In this document: piece after piece, positions 21,842-32,028 of the stretch
Layout: each line of letters opens with the position of its first letter
How positions within the stretch are numbered: the stretch's first letter is position 1
DNA from: Deroplatys truncata
Taxonomy: Eukaryota; Arthropoda; Insecta; Mantodea; Mantidae
Direction of reading: 5' to 3'
DNA length: 64,000 bases
NCBI GenBank assembly: GCA_030765065.1
Contig: CM060990.1
Location: 420,121,198-420,185,197, forward strand
Notes under the pieces: generated by a model
Seen by the model: only the letters and a program-made list of their open reading frames with translations
Told to the model about the DNA's origin: nothing
The model's database searches: none
Made by a program: the position numbers and the translations under genes

Positions 21842-22600
21842 ATGGAATTAGTGAAAGAAAATAGGTATGCAGTACTTAACTCTGTGGATGAAAATTCATG
21901 TGTCTGTGTAAATAATGAAAATATGAGTGCAAAGATCCAGACAGCAACAAATGGTAAACTGAGTGTGAGGAAATGTGGCGAGAAACAAAATAAAGGGGGT
22001 ATCAAAACTAAAACCAAAAGTAAACAGATCTTTGGTAAAATTGAACTATACAGTGATAGCCATGGAAGAGGAATACCAACACTAGTAACTGAATAAGTGT
22101 ATGGTGAAGTGTTTGAGATATTAGGGGAAGTGAAACCTGGTGCAACAACTCAACAGGTACTAGAGCCGGCTATTGAAGAATGTAAAGACCTAACCTCGAA
22201 GGACCTTGTTATTATAATGGCAGGCTTCAATGACTTGGCAAGAAATGAAACTGCAAAGGCTACAACAGTAATAAAGAAAACTCTTGCAACATTGACACAC
22301 CCAAATGTGGTAGTCATGAACTTTCCAACTAGGCATGATCTGCCAAAATGGGTGTGTGTAAACAAAGAAATATTGAGTGCTAATACATAACATTTGTAAA
22401 CATTTCAAGAATATGACAGTGTTAAGAGTGGATAAGTGTAACAGGGCAATGCATACCAAACATGGCCAGCACTTTAACAAGTGGTGTAAGAAGGAAATAG
22501 CAGAAACACTAACCAAAATTATCAAAGATAAAGTTCACTATAGGGCATCAGTTGTGTACAGTGTTGATTATCAAAGCAATGATAAGAGCACTATTTTTTA
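21842..22600 (+). pseudogene. CR1-type ORF1 with SGNH-hydrolase (esterase-like) domain
   Basis: After a basic linker (KTKTKSKQIFGK) the frame reads IELYSDSHGRGIPTLV, the catalytic Ser block (D-S-H-G-R-G). Next comes LVIIMAGFNDLARNE, the G-x-N-D block, and after a frameshift AMHTKHGQHFNKWCKKEIAE, equivalent to the His block (H-G-x-H-x-N). One stop interrupts at 22096 and a frameshift lies near 22385. Esterase-type ORF1 proteins are known from CR1/L2-type elements; their role in transposition is unresolved. Here the order of blocks is intact although the frame is not. Confidence 0.75.
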
Positions 22601-22719
22601 GGGTAAACAACAGTAGTCTTTCAGAATCTGATGTAACTAAATCATGCCACTTTGCGTGGACTAACACTTTATATAATGTGAATAGTATAAGTAAGGTTAG
22701 GGTAGATGCCTCAAAATGT

Positions 22720-25478
22720 ATACTAAAAGTAGGATATATAAATGTACAAGGTTTAGGGAAAAAGCAGAATGTTATAAATGAATATGCCAAGGAAAATATG
22801 CACAATGTTATATGTATAAGTGAACACTGGTGCAAGGAAGCTGAAATAGAATTTAATCCCTAGAAGACTATTATCTAGCTAACAGCTTTTGCAGAACTAT
22901 ACACATACATGGTGGGGTAGCCATTTATATTAACAAGGAGCTCAGCTCCAGGTATAAAAAGTTAGATTTTAGCTATCTTTGTGATGAAATGGACTTTGAA
23001 GCAATAGGCATCACCTTAGAATGTCCCAAAATGATTGCTGTATCTCTCTACAAATCACCAAATGGTGATCACAAGGTATTTCTAGATAAACTAGAAACAA
23101 TGTTAAATATGTTAAGTAACTGCAAAAAGCATAGGATAGTGATAGGTGGTGACATTAATGTAGATTTTGATGTCACCGTAGTAAAATGTAGTGTAACTGA
23201 ACTCATAAATGTTTTAAAACAGTACAACTATTGGTGTGTAAATGACAAACATACTAGGGGGTTGCATGTTTGGGCAATATTTTCACCAATATAGATAAAA
23301 CTAGTACAAATAGTGAAGTAACAGCTTATCCATACTCCGGCCATTCTTCTGTCTGGGTGAAAATTCATAATATAAATATGGATAATAACATAGGACCAAA
23401 AATTGCAGTAACACGACCAATAACAGATGAGAAAATTAAAAATTTTAGAACAGATGTTCAGCTCTGCCAATTGGTCAGAATTATTAATTCAACAATATGT
23501 TATACATCATATGCCAGTAGATTTAATATTTGAAAGGTTTATGAGTATATTTTTAAACATTTACAATGTCTGCATACTTCTTAAAGAGTACAAGATAACA
23601 TATAGGACCGGTAGTAAAAAACATTAAAAAATTTCAAATTGGTATACACCTCAACTAAGTAAAATGAAGTCATTGGTTATGCTAAACTTAGGTATATACA
23701 GAAGGGAAAAAATGGAAGAAACAAAATTAACATACCTAAAAATCAGAAAAACATATAAACTAGCCATAAATGAAACAAAGAATTTACATAACCTAAAGAA
23801 AATAAGGGAGCAAACAATAAATGCAAAGAAGCATGGAAACTTATTAATATAGTAGAAAAAATAATAAAGCGAATGAACATACTATAACAGCTGAGGAGTA
23901 CAGCAAGTATTTTGTCTCATCGGTAGAAAAAACTTGTAATAAGATAGTCTGAGATGATAAATTACATGACATTTCTGCAGTAAATTGTAATTTCATCCTA
24001 GCAGAAGTCACTACTGACAGTGTCAAAAATATTCTAAGAAAACTTAATTCCTCGGAAACTAAAGATATATATGGTGTATCTAATAACCTCATTAAAAAAG
24101 TAATTGATGATATTATTAACCCTCTTACATTCTCCATAAATGTATGTCTTAAGGAGGGAATTTTCCCTTCAGCATTCAGCACTAAATGTTTGAAGGATCA
24201 TCCCTGTGTACAAAAAGGGTGACAAGGATTCTCTCGATTGTTCCCATATTTTCAAAACTATTGCAGTCAGTAGTAAAATTGCAAGTATGTGGTGATCTTG
24301 AAGAAAATAACTTAATTAGCCCTTGTCAGTTTGGCTTTAGAGGGGGTAAATCTACCATTGATGCAGTAGCTTTCTTGATAAAAAAAGTATTGCAGGTATT
24401 TGAAGAAAAAAACTTTGCACAGGCCATCTTTTGTGACCCAAGCAAAGCTTTCAATTGCATAAAACATACTATCGTACTGCGGAAATTAAACATGTATGGC
24501 ATTAAGAGCATAGGATATTACTTCTTTAAAACCTACCTAGACGGTCGTAAACAGGTAGTCAGTTCAGGGGGACAACTTTCTAGCATAACTGTGGTTAAAT
24601 ATGGCATTCCACAGGGTTTGGTCCTGGGTCCATTATTGTTTTTGATAATGATTAATGACCTGCCAACATATGTAATGGCTCACTCCATTCTATTTGAGGA
24701 TGATACTACTTTTTTAGCTCGAGCGTAGATTTTAATTTGCTTAAAGATGTTATTGAGAATGCCTTACATCAAGCCTCAGAGTGGTTCAATGCAAATGGTT
24801 CTCTATTAAATGAAGATAAAACACAAAAAATATCATTCAGTTTGAGAGGCACCTACATTGAAGATTATAGGGAGAATGTTAAATTCTTAGGTATCTTTAT
24901 TGATAGCGAATTATCTTGGGAAACACGCATAAAGTACATGACCGGTAAACTGCCCAGGGTTATATATTTGATAAGGTGCCTTAAACAGCATGTACCAGGT
25001 AACTAACTATATAAGGTCTGCATATTTTGCATGCTTTCAAAGCATAATTGCATATGGTATTTTACTTTGGGAAAACAGCACCTATGTTAAGGATCTTCTA
25101 CTACTACAGAAGTTATATGAATAATAACAAACTCACCTAAAGCGGCTCACTGCAAACCTCTGTTTAAAATTAAGATACCATTATAAATCTGTATATATAC
25201 TATGTCTTGATATACATTAAAGATAAGGTTCCTGTTATGCAGCATAGATATAATGTATACTTGTGTAACACAAGAAACAAACGCACCTTGATATACCATA
25301 TCATAGATTAGCTAAAGTAACAAACAGTTATGATGTTTTAGGTATCAGACTTTTCAATAACCTCCCCCTTGAAATATCCAACAAACTACTTAACATTTTT
25401 AAACACAAACTGTATGACTACTTAATAGAAAATCCTATTTATGATTTAAGGGAATTCTTTGTAAATCATGTTGACTAA
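22720..25478 (+). pseudogene. CR1-type ORF2: endonuclease and reverse transcriptase
   Basis: Endonuclease: KVGYINVQGLGKKQNVINEY, VICISEHWC (catalytic Glu), YKSPNGDHKVF, IVIGGDINVDF (G-D-x-N) and YSGHSSVWV (His). RT: LISPCQFGFRGGKSTIDAVA, IFCDPSKAFNCIKH (normally D-x-S-K-A-F-D; here C-D-P and N), YGIPQGLVLGPLLFLIMIND and FEDDTTFLA (F-A-D-D changed to FEDD). The C-terminus reads GIRLFNNLPLEISNKLLNIF then LREFFVNHVD before the stop at 25478. Frameshifts occur near 22860, 23280, 23850 and 24230. Confidence 0.85.
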
Positions 25479-25503
25479 ATAGATTAACTAGTAAAATAGA
25501 TAA

Positions 25504-25507
<4 letters not shown>

Positions 25508-25542
<35 letters not shown>
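25508..25542 (+). repeat. (TA)n microsatellite
   Basis: About 17 TA units in the 3' non-coding part of the CR1-type LINE. Confidence 0.95.
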
Positions 25543-25544
<2 letters not shown>

Positions 25545-25660
25545 TGTAATTGTGTAAATAATGACATAAAGTAATCATATATTGTAAATGTTGAACTGAC
25601 TTTGTCTATTACTGTAGAAGCTTAATGACAATAAAATTACTACCACTACCATTATTACCA

Positions 25661-26160
25661 ACTGACAGTGAAAGCCATTCAGAAAATTCCATGTTAAAAA
25701 TAAAACTTTCAATTACAGTTGCACATAGTTCATAGATCAGTAATGTACAAACATTTCGTACTTTGCATCCTATGTGGACAAGCTTTAGATAACCAATAAA
25801 CAACTGATTCTTTAATTGTTGAAACCAAATAGGTTATAATTTTTTTTCCATTTTTCAAGAGACTCAAAAAGCAGTATACTGCTATTTGCATCAAGACAGT
25901 TAAACTGAGATTTATTTTATTCAAAGAGAACTTGATTCTTCTTAAATTGAAAGGAAAATAAATGAATTTGCAGGATATTATTTCCATTTGAAAATTTTTT
26001 GAACTTTTTTAACTTATTTTGTTTTAACAACTGACACTCTATTATGAACACATGTTTCTAATTTATGGTTTAATCATTTATTAAGCACTTAACTGATCAA
26101 TACAGTTTGAAATCACAACTGCAAATTTGTTTTATAACAACAATAACTGACTGTGCATTG
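25661..26160. other. No gene recognised
   Basis: AT-rich intervening sequence with no motif. Confidence 0.4.
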
Positions 26161-26164
26161 TAAC

Positions 26165-26930
26165 AAAGAAATTAGTCTGTCACTGGCCCAAATAAAAGCT
26201 CTTCATAGAATAATCTCTTTTCAGCAGTTTTTTCAATGACTTTATCACATCTTCTATTTTCATCCTGAAAATAGATACTTGATAACCTGGGTAACTGATT
26301 GGAATATTGTCCATTAATCCTGGAATGACAGCTTCAAGTCTTTTCCTTATAATTAAGGCATGCCTTACGACCCTATCACCCCATAAGTGTACAGAAATCC
26401 AACCACATCTCCTCTCTCAAGGTACCTTCTATTTTGAAGCCACTGGGAACAAAGAAAACTTTCTTATTACGCTGCTCTGACATTGTCTAACAAGAAAGAG
26501 CAATTCTTCTGAAATATGTGGGCCACCAGTTATTGTAATCTAATATTTCCTGCCCATTAATTAACTTTATGGTTACATTTTGTTTATTGTTTGCTATTAA
26601 CTGCAGTCATATGGGAGGAATGAGTGATATCTCTCTCTAGAAATTTGCATATTATCTTCTTCATTATTCCTAGTTGAACCATACCTGTATACATGCATAT
26701 AAATGAGTTTTATTCTTTCCAACACATCTACAAGAGAACAAAAGCAGTTCATTCCACCTTTACTAAGATCATTTTTTATGTAATTACAGACAAAGGAACC
26801 TACTTCATTTGCACCTTTTTTCCCTAACCTTTCATGATATAAGAGTAGTGAGTTCAGTCCATCCAAAACAGTCTTTCGACACATATCCTTAATAATCAGT
26901 AAATGATGTACAAGTGTTACTAACAACTCA
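26165..26930 (-). pseudogene. Decayed transposase-like gene (D-R-x-F family), fragment 1
   Basis: The 109-codon frame from 26926 reads LYHERLGKKGANEVGSFVCN and ends ISRERYHSFLPYDCS. This fits a repeated insect family with W/LYHEG-x-G-x-R-G-x-N-E-V, later S-D-N-C-G-G-Q-N and G-H-S-F-L-P-C-D-R-x-F. The SDNCGGQN block is replaced by CFCSLVDVLERIK. Remains continue to about 26165 (QEILDYNNWWPTYFRRI). A related minus fragment lies at 47.6-49.1 kb. I believe the family is element-encoded; its function is not established. Confidence 0.5.
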
Positions 26931-27170
26931 CAAAATTAATAATGGCTAATGCTAGTGATAATCTGACTAATATTTAATTTTTATAAAATGAGAGACAGAG
27001 AGAAAGAGAGAATATTTATAGATAAATGAAAAGAAACCCATGATAATGAATATGTGGAAGGTTTCGAAAAATATACTAGAAAACTGATATTTTATAATGG
27101 CTATTAAAGCTATGAAATAAATGTTTTGATATGCCAACGAATGGGTATAATTCTAACAGCAACATAAAAG
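26931..27170. other. Short spacer, nothing recognised
   Basis: Contains a purine-rich AGAGAGAAAGAGAG run only. Confidence 0.4.
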
Positions 27171-27189
27171 GTGAGTTTCCTTTTACCAC

Positions 27190-28900
27190 TGGTAATAAAG
27201 AAACTTAGGATATATGTTGTGCAAATCAAAATTTGATACTGAACATAATGGACAGTCTGACATTATGAATCATGTCAAGATGAAGAAACAAACATTGCAC
27301 TCGTGTTCAAACAAAAAGTTCAAATAAAAGTATGCGAAACCATCAAACCTTAAAACAGTCCATGGAAATGGATAGGCAGCTGGCAGACAATAAACTACTT
27401 TTATATGCCACAGTGCAATGCATTACTATAGTTTTAGATCAATAGACAGCACCACAACAGCTGTTAGAAAACTTTTCAATCTTAAATTCTTGTGTGGTCA
27501 AGGAAAATGCAATGTAATTATTTTGAATGTTATTGCACTCTATTCAGCTCAGCAGGTTTTGAATGAACTGCAAAGTATTCAATTTATTTCAGCAATGGTC
27601 GATAAATCTAGTCATCTGGTTTTGAAATTGGTTACTCTCCTTGGTTTTAAAGAAATGTTAACTTGAGGGATATGTAAATGGAATTTCTGCACATAACACT
27701 AACACAAATTTTGGTGTTAAATATAGGAAAATGGAAAAACAATTTGTTCTATAGATTGCAACAAAACATGGTATTGCAACATAGGTGTTGGCTGCCTTGC
27801 ACATATGGTGCACAGTTCTTTACAAACTGATTCAGATTGCTTACCCGTTCACTGCCAATTAATTGTGAATAAAGTTATCAGTACTTCCATTATATATAAT
27901 AGGGGTTGAATCTCACAAGTCATCCTGTAAGTTCACTGAAACTGATTAAAAAGCTGTGCTTTTGCATGGCAAGACTAGGTGGCTATCCATGTTACCAGCA
28001 TTGGAAAAAATTTTAGAAGTATTTCCTGCTTTGAAATCTTATTTTCCTTTTACCGATAAGTTCCCCATTATTCTCAAACAATTCTTTGAAAACCTCTTTT
28101 TATTACTCTTCTAAATTTTCTTGTTAACCAGCTAAAACCTTTCTCTACAACAATTAAATGTTTTGAGAAATAAGAAAACATAGTATTGGAAATCTACAAG
28201 AAATAAACAAGTTATTGAACAAGTTATAATGCAGAAAGTCTGGAAAGTCTCTCACTTCTATTGTACATGATCAACTAAGAAACCTAAAAGAGGAGGGGGA
28301 AATTACTTTAGAAAAATGTCACAGTCATGTCGACAAATTGTATGAGACTGCATTGGGTATATCAATGAATGGTGTTTATTATTTTCACATGTTTTAAAGC
28401 ATTTGATTAGATGATTTTTGAAATGGAGGAACTGAAATTGAAGAACTTTAGGATTGTTATGCTTCTGTTAAAAATATTGTACCAAATTTGTTTGCCAATG
28501 AAGACAAATTGTTTGATGAATTTTTATGCATACTGAACTACTTAAAAAGTGAAACTAAAGACAGTTACGCAAGAAACAATGAAACTTTTTGTGAAAATTG
28601 CTGAAAAATGTTGTATTTTCAAAAGGGAAAACATTAACATTAAAAACATGATTCATTTGTTAGGCTTGTGACTATCAGATCCTGGGTCAAATGCTACTAT
28701 GAAATGTGCTTTCTCTCTAGTGAACTCACTGTGATGAAAGTTGTAACAGTGATGGCCTTGCTCATTGTCAAAACACACTTTAATGGAGTATCATATGCTG
28801 ACTTTTAGGACAAAATATCAGAAAGAAATTCACATCTTGATAAAGTACATATAAGTGTAAAGTACAGTTACAATGAGGCATATACTTCTGCAGAATAAAT
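27190..28900 (+). pseudogene. hAT-like transposase with BED-type finger, decayed
   Basis: The start gives KFDTEHNGQSDIMNHVKMKK, the second half of a BED-like zinc finger. Then FISAMVDKSSHLVLKLV (the D-x-S-x-H-x-x-L-K-L-V motif with a catalytic Asp position), GVGCLAHMVHSSLQTDSDCL (C-x-A-H-x-x-H), TRWLSMLPALEKILEVFPAL, and finally LSDPGSNATMKCAFSLVNSL, the hAT C-terminal dimerisation motif (P-G-S-N-A-x-x-E-R-x-F-S). Many stops and shifts. Similar proteins were domesticated in vertebrates (ZBED5/FAM200-like), but this copy is dead. Confidence 0.75.
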
Positions 28901-28989
28901 AATCTACATCAGTCTGCAGAACAAATTTAAGAAGTCATTTGGGATCATTTGTGTGCATAATACAAAGGTAAATTTTAAATGTTAACTAA

Positions 28990-29460
28990 ATTTTGTCAAT
29001 TAAATTTTTGTCTCCTTTTTTTTCCTTAACTGCCCCGGGTTTTCTCAAAAATGTTTAAAATGGGTCATTTTTATATAAAAATTATCTGGCCATCCTAGTG
29101 TATGCTTGTAGTGAAGTTTATTTATAAACTGTGTAAGTGCCTGGCAATCGCTTATGTATGTGAGAAGGCTATTCCAGACTTTAGGCAGGTTTAAAGTGAA
29201 AGAAGAAGAATAAAATGCTATTTGATGAGATGGTGTAGATAGGGTTGAAGAGTATTGTGACCTAGTGTCAACGGTATGGGAATAGTAAGGGAGGGTGCGA
29301 ACAAGGAAAGCTAGGTAACAAGGGATAAAAGTTTGCAGTATTCTAAACAAGAGAATATCAGGTGTGCTTTTCTGCCTTCCTTAAATGGTAATAAGTGCTA
29401 GGTATGGAGAGATGGAGTTATATGATGAGGAGTTGTCCTCAGATTTTAAGACAGATGTCA
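28990..29460 (-). pseudogene. LINE ORF2 C-terminal fragment
   Basis: The minus frame reads FIPCYLAFLVRTLPYYSHTV, then DTRSQYSSTLSTPSHQIAFY and FTLNLPKVWNSLLTYISDCQ. This corresponds to the Y-N-T-R ... F-x-x-S-F ... L-W-N-x-L-P/L-x-x-I end region of many I/Jockey/CR1-type ORF2 proteins. Only this end is present, as expected for a heavily 5'-truncated LINE. It is a different family from the main LINE of this window. Confidence 0.6.
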
Positions 29461-29469
29461 ATATAGTTC

Positions 29470-30490
29470 CTTTAGCGTCCATGGAAAATAATTAATTGCA
29501 GATGTTTACAAATTGTGAAAAATCAAGCCCATGGAATGCATCTTATTCTGCCTAAAACCTAAAACCTATTTCAATGTAATTTGCCTAAAACTAACTGAAA
29601 AATTCTAATTTTTAAAAATCATTATATATTTTTATATCTGTGTCACACATAGAAGGACTGTGATGATGAGACTATAGTGACAGGTTAACAATGAAGCATG
29701 AATCATGCATAGTACTATGAAGAGAAATAATAGTGAAAGATAAAGAGTTTGCCAGCTTATTTAATTTGTTCCTGTCTGGTAGGGTATAAAGACTTTATTT
29801 TAAGACAGATGTTAGTCAGTTTTGCAACATATTGGTAGGAATTAAAAATTTTCTGTCCTATGTAATGGTAACTAATTTTTAAAGGCATTAAAGTATACTA
29901 GGATCAGATATATTTAAGAGGAAATTGTCAAAAAAAAGAAGATAAATATGCCTTCCTGATTTTTACTTATAAAATTAACTCAGTTTTACCTTTCCAAAAA
30001 TAACTTAATGTTTTTCCAACCTGACTGTTAAAAGGACCTAATTGGATAATCAAATGTTAAGGTGCTTGGAGAAGAATTCCAGAGTAAGTGGATATGAAAA
30101 ATATCACTGTTTAAGTTTTTGCCTATAACATCACTGTCAGTTTAAAGGTCCTTTACAGACTTTAAATTGCTTTCAACTAGAAAAAACAGCTTGACTGCAG
30201 AGAAATTCAGAATAATTCTTGGCAATACATTGAGTTAATAATTATGAATGACATGTTATGCTTCTGTGGCTCATACTGAAAACCCAAGAATATCTTACTC
30301 TGTAAATAGAAACAGCATCTACTTTAGTGCCTAACTTTATAACTTTATCACCTACTTTAGCTGCCAGAAATGTTACTTTTTCATGTCTAAGGGTCAAAGA
30401 TCTATGATTAAATATGCATGTATTACATACAAAACATACACATACATTATGAACATATTATATTTCCCAAAATTTGTAGTCTTTCACGAC
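29470..30490. other. No gene recognised
   Basis: AT-rich; no frame or repeat that I can assign. Confidence 0.4.
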
Positions 30491-30498
30491 CGGTGTCA

Positions 30499-30632
30499 AT
30501 ATTAAATAAAGAATTATCTGGGCTTGTGGGTCGTGGTCTACTGGGCTTCTTCTTCCCAGATGAAATGTCTGGGAAGAAGAAGGAGCCCAGTAGACCACGG
30601 CCCACAAGCCCGGGCAATTCTTTATTTAATAT
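30499..30632. repeat. Foldback (MITE-like) element
   Basis: The left arm (30499-30560, ATATTAAATAAAGAATTATC on) and right arm (30568-30632) are nearly perfect inverted copies around a 7-base loop (TGAAATG). The arms are GC-rich in the middle (CTGGGCTTGTGGG) against an AT-rich background. It contains no gene. Length and shape fit a short non-autonomous foldback element; no convincing target duplication was found. Confidence 0.75.
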
Positions 30633-30659
30633 ATAATATTTTGTTTCGTTGGTCACTTA

Positions 30660-31555
30660 AGCCAGTAAACAGAGAATCACAATAATCAAAATGGGACATC
30701 ATGTGCATTTGAATTAGAATTTTTTTCGGTAGCAAGTATAAGAAATTTGGAATATATTATAGCAATACCTAATTTTTTAAAAATATATGCATATTTTTCA
30801 AAGCTTAGGTAACTGTCCTGTAAACCTCAAGGCTTTTTACTTAATCACTATAAGGTATAACACATTTATACAATCTGATTGGGGGTACATCATTTGAACA
30901 AATAGTGTTGAGCCATTATTTCTATTCCACGATGATTGTGATTTTCTGGAATTATAACTAGGCCCTGTTTCCATAACCAGGTCAAACAGCATGTTTAGAT
31001 TGTCACTCATTCTTACAGTTATATCATTTTTCACCAAGTGTTTGAATGAATGCATGTCTGTAAGTATTTGCAGAAAGTTGAAATTCACAACATTGTAGGT
31101 TATATTATTTATGTGTACTGGGAAAAGCACAGGCGCTGGCACTGATTCTTGTAGAACTCTAGCTCTGGCTTCATACCAGATGCAACAGTCACACTGAGTA
31201 GACCCTACAACACACTGTTCGTGGTGTCAAAAGTAAGTGTCAAACTTCTGAAAGAGGATTTCTGATATATTTATGGCCCTAAGTTTTAATATGAGTAAAT
31301 CTAATTGTACACAGTTGAATGCTTTACTTAAGTCCAACTAAGTCAGTATAGTCAATTTGCTGTTATCAGAATGTATGTCTTCATAAGTTTCAGTAATGCA
31401 GATTAGTACTGTGTATGGTTCTGAAATGTTGTTTGTTTAATAAGTTGTATTTAAATAATCTGTGACATACCTATGAATAATCTGTCCCAGTTATTTTGAT
31501 GGGATGGGTAGACTGCCACATATAAAAATATTATTTATAGTAGGCAATAAGATGG
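30660..31555. other. No gene recognised
   Basis: AT-rich, possibly part of the leading portion of the Penelope-like element that becomes recognisable at 31.6 kb. Confidence 0.35.
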
Positions 31556-31598
31556 CCACTATTTCCACGAGTAATTAAATATTAATATTATTAATACC

Positions 31599-32028
31599 TT
31601 GAATTTCAATATTGAAACCAGAAGCAAAGAACACTTCAGATGTATATTCAACAAACAGATGGACAATTCTGCCATAGCAAACCATTTCTGGACCACAAAC
31701 CATGACATCAACCCTAAAGTCAGACTCCTGAAATGCACCACCAATCCAACAGAACTAAAAGTTTGGGAAAACATGCACATAATCAAATGTATGAAAATGG
31801 TAATGAACCTTGAAATTCCGCTACTCAGCCAGCAATCTAAGCAGCTTCATCATGGATACACCAGATGACACCACTTCCATGCCACCTACATCTATGGACC
31901 TGAATCCCAGCATGCTCAGTTGGAAAAAAGCTGAAGATGAAAACAAGTGCCACTTTCGAAACATGTTCGATTAATTTCAAATAAGTGAAGTTTTAGTGTA
32001 TCCACCGACTTAAGATTCAATTAAATTA
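31599..32028 (+). pseudogene. Penelope-like element: GIY-YIG end and terminal sequence
   Basis: The frame from 31599 reads NIETRSKEHFRCIFNKQMDN, SAIANHFWTTNHDINPKVRL and LKVWENMHIIKCM, then NLEIPLLS. These match the C-terminal half of the GIY-YIG endonuclease of Penelope-like retroelements (R-x-x-E-H, S-A-x-A-x-H, E-N/E-x-x-H-I, N-x-E-x-P). After its stop at 31868 comes a non-coding end with CTGAAGA (31931-31937) and TTTCGAAACATGTT (GAAA 31958-31961), similar to the palindrome at 19.8-20.0 kb. The reverse transcriptase part is not seen. Confidence 0.65.

Larger units (their letters stand above)
21770..25660 (+). mobile_element. CR1-type LINE with two ORFs
   Basis: ORF1 (21842-22600) and ORF2 (about 22720-25478) are followed by a short 3' region with a (TA)n run (25508-25542). 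The sequence finally ends in a few short repeats (ACTACCACTACCATTATTACC, 25640-25660), as is usual for CR1 ends without poly-A. ORF1 has an SGNH-hydrolase fold signature and ORF2 has endonuclease plus reverse transcriptase. Scattered stops and frameshifts make it defective, but it is clearly younger than LINE copy 1. Confidence 0.75.
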
